64,000 bases of DNA from CAZIPN01 sp964541225 (lineage in GTDB: Bacteria; Actinomycetota; Coriobacteriia; Anaerosomatales; JAAXUF01): NCBI GenBank assembly GCA_964541225.1, contig CAZIPN010000007.1, positions 1 through 64,000 of the forward strand, given 5' to 3'. The position numbers and the translations under genes were made by a program. The notes below the pieces were generated by a model. The model did no database searches and was not told the origin of the DNA. It worked only from the letters and a program-made list of their open reading frames with translations. This document shows positions 11,101-17,524 of the stretch, piece after piece; the first letter of the stretch is position 1; the number at the start of each line of letters is the position of its first letter.

Positions 11101-12028
11101 GCCCATTACTCAGGGCACCGGTTCGGTTTCCTCTGCACTCGCCGCCGAAATAGCGTGGAGACAAGTGCTCAGGTACGTCGGCTACGTCTATGACGCCGAA
11201 ACCGGCTTCTACTACTGCTCCGCACGCACGTATGACCCCAATACGATGCAGTTCCTGCAGAAGGATCCCGCCAAGGCCGACGGAGAAGATAGCGCCTACC
11301 AGTACTGCGAAGACGACCCAATCTCGGGCACAGATCCGACAGGGATGGACAACCCGAGCCAAGGTGCCTACGGTCCGAGCTGGTCGGCGCCCAAGAAGAC
11401 GAAGAAGTCATCGAAGACGAAGAAGAAGTCCGCCAAGAAGAAGTCTAGCAGCCGGTCGAGTCATTCGAATTCATCATCAAAGAGCGACCGCAAGCATGGC
11501 CACGTCTTCTTGTCGGTGCGTCTTGGACACGAGTATAACTCCATCAGGACGAAGATCGTGCACTACGCAAGACTCGTCGTGTCGTGGAAGGTCACGTATT
11601 CACACAGTGCTCTATACAGACGACATGGACACATGGACTGTTCTGAGGCGGCCGATTACGTCTTCAGTCACGCGGGGCTCGGGTTTGTCAAAGGGTGGAC
11701 GACGGTTGGTTACTATCACGAGCCAAAGGTAGTGTCGTCACATTTCGGTACGTGGGGATTCGCGGTCGGGAGGCCATGGCAAATAGGAGACGTACTTGTC
11801 ACTCCGAATGAGGGCAAATGGGCTGGCAAGAGCAACCACGTCGTGATTGTTGTTGAAGATGGGAAGTCACCGGACATCTTCGAGGTCACCGGGAGCAAGC
11901 CGGGCCTGCCGCACGGCGGCGGACGTATTGTTCCCATGACTGCTCGCCTCAAGGGGAGGTACGGGGGCAAGTACTACGGCTCGGGATGGAAGCCGGTACG
12001 AGCGGCTCGATTGTTCGACCTGAGTTGA
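5180..12028 (+). CDS. Secreted RHS/YD-repeat polymorphic-toxin-like protein with C-terminal NlpC/P60-like domain
   Basis: About 2282 residues; a 100-N gap at 6808-6907 makes the length approximate. ATG 5180 is chosen because GGGGGGA lies just upstream and a signal peptide follows (basic RRAL, then hydrophobic SIAIAVAMVGSNLLSGA). Order: N-terminal region; DNRLRE-like beta domain (about 320-470) with a DxWVD-TF start; gap; FN3-like segment; a D-LGG/DAKTLRLSS entry motif; many YD repeats (about 770-1990); RHS core with YDPWGRPLG (about 1961) and Y(V)GYVYDAETGFYYCSARTYDP (about 1998), ending in DPTGMD. A Lys/Ser-rich linker leads to a C-terminal ~200-residue domain with HMDCSEAADYVF (Cys about 2154), GDVLVTP and SNHVVIVVEDG (His about 2220). 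This is the Cys/His order of NlpC/P60 or CHAP peptidases. Inferred role: cell-surface or exported antagonism or adhesion factor acting on peptidoglycan or amide bonds. Confidence 0.85.
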   Translation: MRLSLPRSVRRALSIAIAVAMVGSNLLSGASFALARGRLLGAPAIGVPPGGVPVVTSTGRAAPPPTDISEGQFAQRAKSLRVVQTPPTVVREIESSRTADSSKFLMSDGSYSRDIYTGPVHYQDQAGKWQSIDPSLVPTDTLGVTHTKASDYDETIASHSITATPVSVRHKTWSFGMRLVGGQQSDVLALGNTAVFPLAMSDTKLTYETLSNGTKDTLTLASKKAPDSFTFFMPLENLAVYTAVDGTGYKLYDATTNKQVASIAPLSVFDSACGDGVPGAICTSATMSVVSAPGGAYLTYKVPRDWLDDPARVFPVQVDPSITYGGSDVWVDTFVAQGAPTSAHYSDTKLDVGYVGSYKICRTLLKFNMAAIEPGASISGATLQLNCFKNTSRGSQTVIADPVVGDYQWPYNVTWNTRPTFEGVGDYTSVSGTGYKSWTRLARAVQGWYDGTRPNYGLMVFDNNDLNLGSRDSYRQFRQSEYSGSSARPHLTVAYTNPSIAPATFDKTSYAPGDEVNATVNISARMHPTNVQMKVMSGSTCRXXXXXXXXXXXXXXXXXXXXXXXXXXXXXXXXXXVTAASADWFAEADIDGDGFNDAANDANTLGRGSVALKWAAVPSASSYDIYLFDGSTYRKVGVTTGTSWTSAGKGLYPSDTAISNLAAGTTGNPFLAGTGLDLRDDPRGLYAKTAGSSWDNVPAYAFKVVARNSVGSSVISDAPTASVTLDSRTLHLNDDPAHTTFDLGGIEDDGSSVLLDAKTLRLSSTDLDIESFGPDTALSRTYNSNSTTTGLFGAPGWMFGFEQSISADARHAVYTDEVGDRHVFTRSDAGSWVSPMGLDAVLTGGSGSGYTLAYHDRTVDEFDSNGTFVSEADNNGLKTTVARGTDGNGHSTVTLSASNGHQIVLTTASATHAKATYSADGQTREVDYTWAGSGSGSSATGTETVSTVYSDDGATPTNTTRYVYSAGRLVSVLVSASTPIAHVNGSADWDFSYTGDALASIVTPAYDGAGDRAVTHIVYGEDANGLAKATITQRGEVGGQVRDVTRTYGINPSKSMAYKTNPYVAGDPVKTWAYTYSAQGDQASETDPDSEVSRSVFDTSSDEIVSVDTMGRTTSNTYDSHGDLLSSTDPAGSVVSNDYDANGNLVLSTKTLDASGKTACMKCSYDTDATWRKTSDVQELSVSGSTSHWLDVEYSYDENNGADRPSIVTQCGLAGDASGQNLVAEDIDLGGGASVPSVRTSAHFDGWGNQTSSTDASGALTTARFDLAGNQTKSTDSLGLATNHTYDGLGHALSTWQSRDNTSAVIDYTQSDFDAFGHMVEERDYLTSGGISTAVLNATTRHFFDAMGKEIGLHNSAVCGLDARDDHDAMGNCTKSWTSGLEAGQHTDAYAVRSVYDAEGREISSTMPAAAVADTKTYNADSSVAMENKPDGTAATYTYDAAGNLASESVNSTAGVTTTRSVYDKGGRMVTSVDGDGSETDYDYDLASRRVAAHGPGQPAASTTTYNALGWTTRAIDADGIVTTDTYDVCGRVVGETVGTGQGPTRSSFDATGRLLRQIDPNGRQLDDVYDGFGRVVRETQVSTATASIPLMMRTVKDVSTTYDSASREATTADSKSGVVTTYRYPDPGTAGRTIQTISCGGLSTTVNVDSAGNEATRVTSGAGVSFTRSVDATDQAGRITGWHVGGFAQTRAFDSDGHVASQAGSGFSGPATYVYNGMIGKKSEDHIRLSSQAGGPIDWTYGYNKDGRLVSAAPTGQTAEMFGYSEGGNVTSYRALVDRAGSTEPGVFGYDATGRLAKRFASNGTTLLESYVYDPAQGARRSQTRSGEAAVTYTYTGQQGLATYSKPAGAQGGAAAIGADYTYDATGQRLHSSVSKTLAGVTSSTETTWTYSGTTLLSFDTTQSGGTASAWKITYLYDDESRPYAGVYRSNGASPVVFGIVTTDRGDVVALTDAHGDPFASYRYDPWGRPLGAPITQGTGSVSSALAAEIAWRQVLRYVGYVYDAETGFYYCSARTYDPNTMQFLQKDPAKADGEDSAYQYCEDDPISGTDPTGMDNPSQGAYGPSWSAPKKTKKSSKTKKKSAKKKSSSRSSHSNSSSKSDRKHGHVFLSVRLGHEYNSIRTKIVHYARLVVSWKVTYSHSALYRRHGHMDCSEAADYVFSHAGLGFVKGWTTVGYYHEPKVVSSHFGTWGFAVGRPWQIGDVLVTPNEGKWAGKSNHVVIVVEDGKSPDIFEVTGSKPGLPHGGGRIVPMTARLKGRYGGKYYGSGWKPVRAARLFDLS
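6808..6907. other. Assembly gap (100 N) inside the RHS gene
   Basis: Exactly 100 N, a standard scaffold placeholder. The reading frame is open on both sides and no sequence is shared between the two flanks, so real sequence of unknown length is missing here. Confidence 0.99.
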
Positions 12029-12050
12029 GTCCAAGCGCGTGCAATGTTCG

Positions 12051-12098
12051 GCCCGGCGGAGTTTGGTCGTGTCTTGCGCCAGCTGGACTCCGCCGGGC
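12051..12098 (+). terminator. 12-bp perfect inverted repeat between RHS gene and lipoprotein gene
   Basis: GCCCGGCGGAGT (12051-12062) and ACTCCGCCGGGC (12087-12098) pair perfectly around a 24-base loop. There is no U tract, so it may be a pause or attenuation hairpin, an mRNA-stability element or a weak terminator. It lets expression of the downstream lipoprotein differ from that of the RHS gene. Confidence 0.5.
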
Positions 12099-12123
12099 AT
12101 CTTGGCAGAGAGGACGAGTCGTC

Positions 12124-12981
12124 ATGGGGATGAGGAAAGAGGGCGCTTGCAGGCGCCGAGTTCTTCGGTTTGCGGGGGCAGCTGGCTGCGTGGTACTGGC
12201 GTTGATAGCCAGCGGGTGCACGCAGCCAGCGTCCAAGTCGCCCAATGTGCACTCTGGAACTGAGACAGCCAGTGGCCCTCAGCTGTCCATTGCGGACGTG
12301 CGGCGAGCCATCAACAAGTTCCAGGCCTCCGCGGACGAGTCTGCCAGTCCCGACCAAGCAGCTGTGCAAGCAGACGATCAACTGCTCTCGTTTGTCGATG
12401 TCCCGTCGTTTTCGCGGTCTGTCCTTATCCAGGAAGTCGACAATATCGATTTCGGCCGTCCACTCACACACAAACAGAAACTCGCCGCCGTTGATGGGGC
12501 GGTTGCGGCCTATCGTCGCATTGAAGCACGCCGTGGTCAGCGGGCAACTCTCAGGCTACTGGAAGAGACCGAATTCACTGCCAGTGAGCCTGGGAGTCCC
12601 CAACCATCCTCCGAGGCGTCGAGCATCGCTGTGCTGCGAGATGGACTGGACGGTCTGTCGCTGATGTTCTTTGAGTCTGACGAGTTTCCTCTCTGGCGTT
12701 GCAGGGCCGATCATATGTCGGTCGTGGGCACTGACACGGTGCGCATGTCTTTCACGGCGACGCCCACAACAGACGTGTTCGACGGCAAGAACCCGCTCAG
12801 GTTCAAGAACCCGGCGATGCATTATGTGGAAGTACTGAAGTTCCGTCGGGCCGCGCAGGGGCAGTGGGTTCTTTCGGAATGGCCGAACTTCCACGAGTTC
12901 AAACAGAGCCTCGAGAGCAACATCGAGCCAAAGAGCATCGTGGAGTACGGTTGGGGTTGGTGGCTCAACTCATCACCATAG
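12124..12981 (+). CDS. Putative lipoprotein of unknown function; candidate immunity partner of the RHS protein
   Basis: 285 residues from ATG 12124. The earlier in-frame ATG at 11986 lies inside the RHS gene and is rejected. A lipoprotein signal is clear: basic RRRVLRF, a hydrophobic stretch, then the lipobox LIASGC near residues 26-31. After the lipid-anchored Cys come a Ser/Pro-rich linker and a soluble alpha/beta domain of about 240 residues that I do not recognise. It lies 95 bases downstream of the RHS gene in the same direction, with the inverted repeat in between. A lipoprotein on the outer face of the membrane would be well placed to neutralise a peptidoglycan-directed toxin, but that role is inferred from position alone. 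Confidence 0.75.
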   Translation: MGMRKEGACRRRVLRFAGAAGCVVLALIASGCTQPASKSPNVHSGTETASGPQLSIADVRRAINKFQASADESASPDQAAVQADDQLLSFVDVPSFSRSVLIQEVDNIDFGRPLTHKQKLAAVDGAVAAYRRIEARRGQRATLRLLEETEFTASEPGSPQPSSEASSIAVLRDGLDGLSLMFFESDEFPLWRCRADHMSVVGTDTVRMSFTATPTTDVFDGKNPLRFKNPAMHYVEVLKFRRAAQGQWVLSEWPNFHEFKQSLESNIEPKSIVEYGWGWWLNSSP

Positions 12982-13073
12982 AGAATCCGTCGATCTGCGC
13001 GGCGCATGTGATGGCCGAGCTGTGAGGAGGTGACCAGCAGAAGACCAGGCGCGGATCGCGCCGGACTCTGCCG

Positions 13074-13808
13074 CTACGCCGTCACCCGCGGCCCCAGCTG
13101 ACAGCTCCTGCCGAGCGTGTCGTCGCAAGCACTCACAGGACACGTCGGCGTGCTCGGCAACCACTCGGCAAGTACCGGGTCGTCTCGCAGCGCCGCATAC
13201 AGATGGCAGAGCGGCAACCCCGCGACGTTCTGGTAGCACTCGTCGTCGAAGACCTCGGCGATCTGTGCTTCGATGTTGTAGGCGCCGGCGCACCCCATGA
13301 ACGTCCCCGCGCCCATCCACTCTTCGATGCCGGCGTCCGTCATCTCGCGCATCTTCACGCTGGTGGTCACCGCGAACGTGCGTGGCTCGGCGAGGTCGGG
13401 CGCGAGCATCGCGACGCCGGTCACCACCTCGTGCACGCGACCGCTCAGCGCGCGTAGCATGCGCCACGCGTCCTCGACATCCTTCGGCTTGCCGAGCACT
13501 TCGCCGTCGAGCACGACGATCGTGTCGAAGCACAATGTGACTGCGTCGTCGCCCATGCCAGCATCGCGCGTGAAGTAAGCCTTCTCGGCGGCGAGGGAAG
13601 AAGCAAGTGCGGGTGGGCTTGCAGCTAGTGGGCTGTCAAGCGATTCTAGGGTGTCGGCTGCGGCGACCGAGAATGGCAGCCCGAGCCACTCGATGAGTCG
13701 TCGTCGCCGAGGTGAACGCGAGGCAAGTAGCAGGCGTCCCGCGTGGTCTGTGGTCTGCCGACGAGGTCCGTCGTCGGCGGCGCGGTCGGCTTGTGAAGTC
13801 GAGCTCAT
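13074..13808 (-). CDS. maf: Maf family nucleoside triphosphate pyrophosphatase
   Basis: 244 residues from ATG 13808; an upstream in-frame start at 13877 is possible, as neither has a strong ribosome-binding site. Maf signatures are visible: LLASRSPRRRRLIEWLG near the N-terminus (the SxSPRRxxLL loop), FDTIVVLDGEVLGKP (the DTIV...GKP motif with the catalytic Asp; the usual Ala before Asp is Phe), LSGRVHEVVTGV, and GAYNIEAQIAEV near the C-terminus (canonical GaYxIQG). Maf proteins hydrolyse non-canonical or modified NTPs such as dTTP, UTP or 5-methyl-UTP and are linked to septum control. It is divergent from the gene at 13907. The C-terminus carries ~20 extra residues. Confidence 0.85.
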   Translation of the reverse strand: MSSTSQADRAADDGPRRQTTDHAGRLLLASRSPRRRRLIEWLGLPFSVAAADTLESLDSPLAASPPALASSLAAEKAYFTRDAGMGDDAVTLCFDTIVVLDGEVLGKPKDVEDAWRMLRALSGRVHEVVTGVAMLAPDLAEPRTFAVTTSVKMREMTDAGIEEWMGAGTFMGCAGAYNIEAQIAEVFDDECYQNVAGLPLCHLYAALRDDPVLAEWLPSTPTCPVSACDDTLGRSCQLGPRVTA

Positions 13809-13906
13809 GCGGCGATGATACCGCAAGGACGTCACCGTCCGAGCCTGGCGGCATCGGTGTGGTTTGTGCGACCTCACTCAGACCGGAAGGCCGGAAGGAG
13901 AGGTAA

Positions 13907-16051
13907 GTGACTGCCAACAGCGACGCCCAGAAGACGCCGGCAGCAGTCGAGCGCTTCGTGCGGCAGCTTGTTGTAACCAACAAAGCCGTGCAGCTCTATC
14001 CGCCCTCCAGCGAGATTCCGCGCCAGAACGCCACCGAGGCGGTTGCGGCCCTTGACGAGGCCTTCAACGAGTCCCCCGAGCTGGTGTTCGCGGTCACCAA
14101 GAACGGACTCTACTTCGAAGACATCGCGGTGCTTCCCAAGCAGACCGCCTTCATCGCGTTCTCGCGGGAGCTGTACAACCGGCAGCTCGCAACGGTTCTC
14201 TTCCACTCCGGAGTGGAAGTCCGCGATGTTCTCGCCTTCCTCACGATACTCAAGTCCACTCCGGAAGAAGTGAGAGCCGGTGGTGGCTACGAGGCTTTGA
14301 TGTGGGACAAGGGCATCACCACAATCACGGTGGTCGAGGCGCAGATCACGCTCGTAGATCAAGCTCCTGGCGAAGGATTCGAGGGAGAACCTCTGGAAGG
14401 TTCGTCTGCGCCGGAGAAGCCTCGACCAGAGCCGCGCCGAAGCCGAGAACACATCGAGATCACGCGCATCATGGCCGATCGCAACGCGCTACAGCAGTAT
14501 CTGACGGACCGCGTCGATGCCGATGGACGCGAGCTCAGCCTGGAGGATCTCGGCAAGCGTTTCCTTGGATTCGCCGAGGCCGTCTCCGAGAATCCCGGCG
14601 GCTCCGGCGATGATCTCGCCGCTGTCCTGGCTCAGGCCCTGTGGGGTCTGAATCCGGATCTTCGTCGCGAACTCCTCGAGGAGCAGGTGTTGCCGCAAGC
14701 GCGCTCCTCAGAGGCTCTCGGCAGCGTGATTCGGCGCGTCGACTTCGCGGAGATGACGCGAATGCTCACCGAGGGGCAGCAGGATTTCGATGAGCACCGC
14801 GTCGGCTTGGTCCGTGCGCTAAAGAATCTGGTCCAGGTATCTCACGCGGATCGTCCGGCCTTGGCCAAGGCGGCCGCAGAAGCGATGTCGCAAGCCGGCG
14901 CACGTGAGGCGACTGTGCGTGATGTAGTTGCCGAAGCCGTGCCGACGCAGCTCACTGTGCGGGGGAATCCTCTCGCGCCACGCTCGACTGACAGCGAGGC
15001 GAGTCTTGCGCTGAAACTCCTGGACCACGTGCCGCTGTCCAAAGCCGCCGATCCCAGACGGGACCGAGAAGTCGCAGCACTCCAGAGGGAGGCCGCAAGC
15101 GGCGTCACTGAAAGCGATGTCATCGCCGCGCTCGTCGGAGTTGCGGCCCTCGAGTCACGGGAGACCGAGTTTGCGAACACGATGTCGGTGCTGGAGGATA
15201 TGCTCAGCGCGCTCGTCGCCCGTGGCGAACTCGAGACAGCGGCGGAGGCGGCCATCACGCTTCTACATGCCGCGCAGAACACCGGACTCGGCGTCGAGCA
15301 GCGGCGTCGGCTCGGCAGAGCCGTGACGCGTTTCACTCGGCCGGAAGACATGCGCCGAATCACGCAGGCGCTGCGGGTCAGTCGGCCGGGCCAGTCTCAG
15401 TATGAGGCTGCCGAGAAACTGCTCGAGACACTCGGAGTGCTTGCTATCGCGCCATTGCTTGAGTTGCTCGCCGACGAGCCAGATCGCTCGGAACGAAAAG
15501 CGCTCGTCAATCTCATCTCGAAGTACGCGCCCAAGTACGTCAGCGAACTCTCCTCACACGTGGGCGACAATCGCTGGTTCTTCGTGCGCAATGTGGTTGG
15601 CATTCTTGGCTCGACGAGGTCCTCGGCTATTCTCGGCGCTCTCGAGCGCACGCTCCGGCATGGCGAGCCGCGTGTACGGCGCGAGACGATTCGGGCGCTG
15701 TCCATGGTGCAGGACCGCATGGCCGATGAGATGCTGATCGCAGCGCTTTCCGACGACGAAGCGAACAACGTGCAGCTTGCGGCGCGCTATCTCGGGGCGC
15801 GAGAAGTGCACAGCGCCGTGTTCGCGCTTGAGCAGGTCGCGAAGGGAGAGGGCCACGGCAATCGCGAAAACGGTCCGCGGATCGAAGCGATCCAGGCTCT
15901 CGGCAAGATTGGGGCCGCGCAGGCGCTGCCCACATTGAAGTCGCTCGCACGAAGGCGTGTGTTCAGGGGCGGCGCGCGCGTCCGCGAGCTGCGAGCGGCA
16001 GCTTCGGCCGCGATGGCCGCGATCAAGGCGAAGGGGGGCGGCCGGTCATGA
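13907..16051 (+). CDS. 'YP'-domain protein with HEAT-like repeats, partner of the HD-GYP gene
   Basis: 714 residues, GTG start preceded by GGAAGGAGAGG. Residues 1-155 form a domain with VQLYPPSSEIPRQN (about 33-46), shared with the 1-1546 protein and the HD-GYP protein that follows. The middle (about 190-480) is helical. The C-terminal ~200 residues look like HEAT repeats: repeated helical pairs such as APLLELLADEPDRSERKALVNLISKY, VRRETIRALSMV and EAIQALGKIGAAQALPTLKSLA. No catalytic motif or membrane segment is seen; it is probably a cytoplasmic scaffold or sensor. Its stop overlaps the HD-GYP start (ATGA at 16048), which implies translational coupling and a shared function, probably in cyclic-di-nucleotide or stress signalling (inference). 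Confidence 0.85.
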   Translation: MTANSDAQKTPAAVERFVRQLVVTNKAVQLYPPSSEIPRQNATEAVAALDEAFNESPELVFAVTKNGLYFEDIAVLPKQTAFIAFSRELYNRQLATVLFHSGVEVRDVLAFLTILKSTPEEVRAGGGYEALMWDKGITTITVVEAQITLVDQAPGEGFEGEPLEGSSAPEKPRPEPRRSREHIEITRIMADRNALQQYLTDRVDADGRELSLEDLGKRFLGFAEAVSENPGGSGDDLAAVLAQALWGLNPDLRRELLEEQVLPQARSSEALGSVIRRVDFAEMTRMLTEGQQDFDEHRVGLVRALKNLVQVSHADRPALAKAAAEAMSQAGAREATVRDVVAEAVPTQLTVRGNPLAPRSTDSEASLALKLLDHVPLSKAADPRRDREVAALQREAASGVTESDVIAALVGVAALESRETEFANTMSVLEDMLSALVARGELETAAEAAITLLHAAQNTGLGVEQRRRLGRAVTRFTRPEDMRRITQALRVSRPGQSQYEAAEKLLETLGVLAIAPLLELLADEPDRSERKALVNLISKYAPKYVSELSSHVGDNRWFFVRNVVGILGSTRSSAILGALERTLRHGEPRVRRETIRALSMVQDRMADEMLIAALSDDEANNVQLAARYLGAREVHSAVFALEQVAKGEGHGNRENGPRIEAIQALGKIGAAQALPTLKSLARRRVFRGGARVRELRAAASAAMAAIKAKGGGRS

Positions 16052-17505
16052 CAGATGCCGATCAGTCTCCAGGCACCGCTCGCCTGCCAGACACGCCGGG
16101 AGATCCCGCTTCTGCCGATGGGCAGCTCGGCGTTGGCACCATCCACTACTCGGCAGAGCAGGCTGGTCGTGCGAAGGAAGTCCTGACGCGACTGCAGGCG
16201 CTGCGCCGAGCGGTCCGTTTCTACCCGATGGAGCATCCAACGGTGAGGGAGAACGTAGCCGCGCTCGAGCAGGTTCTGCGCACGTACTTCGACGAAGGGG
16301 TCGAGCTGCAGCTGGCGTTCTTCGAGGGCGAGATCTTGCTCGGCGATCAACTTCTCGCCGAGGACAGCATCACATTCGACCAGTTCATTCGTGAGATGCA
16401 GGAGATTGGTGTGGGGTCGCTGGTGTTTCGGCCGGGCTTGGATGAAGCCGAACTCACGCGTGTCGCGAAGATCCTCGGCGTGGATGCGAAGGAAGCTGAA
16501 GCGGCTGGCGGCGTGACGCTGATGGCCGAGGAGGCCGAGCTGACCAACGTTCAGATCGGGCTCGTGTACTCGGCCGAACCGGAGTTCGTCGGCACAGAAA
16601 GGGAGAAGGCACTTCACGCGTTCTCTCAGGCTGTCGAGTTCGTGGAAGAGGCCGATGAGTCGCTGCACAAAGGCGCCCAGGTCAATCCGACCAAGGTACG
16701 CAGGGTCGTTCGATCTCTCATAGACGGAGTTCTGAGCAACCGCCATTCGATGCTGCAACTGACCGGTCTCAAGAGCTTCGACGAGTACACCTTCTATCAC
16801 TCGGTGAACGTGGCGATTCTCTCGCTCGCGCTCGGATCGATCGTGACGCGCGATGACAAGTTCCTGTCACTGCTGGGAACAAGCGCGCTTCTGCACGACA
16901 TCGGCAAGCTTGAGATCGGCCACGACATCATCAACAAACCCGGTCAACTCAGTCCAGAAGAGTGGGAAGCCATGCAGCGGCATCCCTTGCTTGGCGCCGA
17001 GATGGTTGCGATGATGCCCGGGCTCGATCCCTCGGCAATCGTGCCAGTGTTCGAGCATCACATGCGCTACGACGGATCGGGCTACCCGCCGCGTGTTCCG
17101 CCGCGCAGCCAGAACCTGATGAGTCGGATCGTGGCGGTGGCGGATGCTTACGACGCAATGACGTCGAAGCGCAGCTACTCGGCGGCTCGGGTTCAGGACC
17201 AGGCGATGAGCCAGCTGGACCGCTCGGCGGGAACATCGCTGGACCCGGTGCTTGTGCGGCTGTTCGTGAACATGCTCGGCGTCTTTCCGCCGAGAACGAT
17301 CGTGCGATTGTCCAGCGGCGAGGTCGCCATTGTCGTCGAGCCGGTGGATGGCGAGCCGCTCAAGCCCGTCGTGCGCGTGATCTCCTCGCCCACCGGAGAG
17401 CTGGTGGACCCGTTCGACATCGTGCTTGCCCAGCGCGACGATCTTGAAGTCCAGAGCACGCTGGACCCTCGGCTGCTCAACATCGACGTGGACGACTACC
17501 TCTAG
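16048..17505 (+). CDS. HD-GYP domain protein (putative cyclic-di-GMP phosphodiesterase) with N-terminal 'YP' domain
   Basis: 485 residues. Residues ~45-170 carry the same domain as the upstream gene (VRFYPMEHPTVREN at 56-69, then GEILLGDQLL and GVGSLVFRPGLDEAELTRV). The HD-GYP domain occupies ~230-420: YHSVNVA at 250-256, the metal-binding HD pair at 283-284 (LLHDIGKLEI), and HHMRYDGSGYP at 337-347, a complete HHxxxDGxGYP signature. All expected metal ligands appear present, so phosphodiesterase activity on c-di-GMP is plausible. The start overlaps the previous stop by ATGA; the UPF0182 gene follows after 19 bases, so the operon may continue. Confidence 0.92.
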   Translation: MTDADQSPGTARLPDTPGDPASADGQLGVGTIHYSAEQAGRAKEVLTRLQALRRAVRFYPMEHPTVRENVAALEQVLRTYFDEGVELQLAFFEGEILLGDQLLAEDSITFDQFIREMQEIGVGSLVFRPGLDEAELTRVAKILGVDAKEAEAAGGVTLMAEEAELTNVQIGLVYSAEPEFVGTEREKALHAFSQAVEFVEEADESLHKGAQVNPTKVRRVVRSLIDGVLSNRHSMLQLTGLKSFDEYTFYHSVNVAILSLALGSIVTRDDKFLSLLGTSALLHDIGKLEIGHDIINKPGQLSPEEWEAMQRHPLLGAEMVAMMPGLDPSAIVPVFEHHMRYDGSGYPPRVPPRSQNLMSRIVAVADAYDAMTSKRSYSAARVQDQAMSQLDRSAGTSLDPVLVRLFVNMLGVFPPRTIVRLSSGEVAIVVEPVDGEPLKPVVRVISSPTGELVDPFDIVLAQRDDLEVQSTLDPRLLNIDVDDYL

Positions 17506-17524
17506 AGCTCCAGAAGGAGATCGA

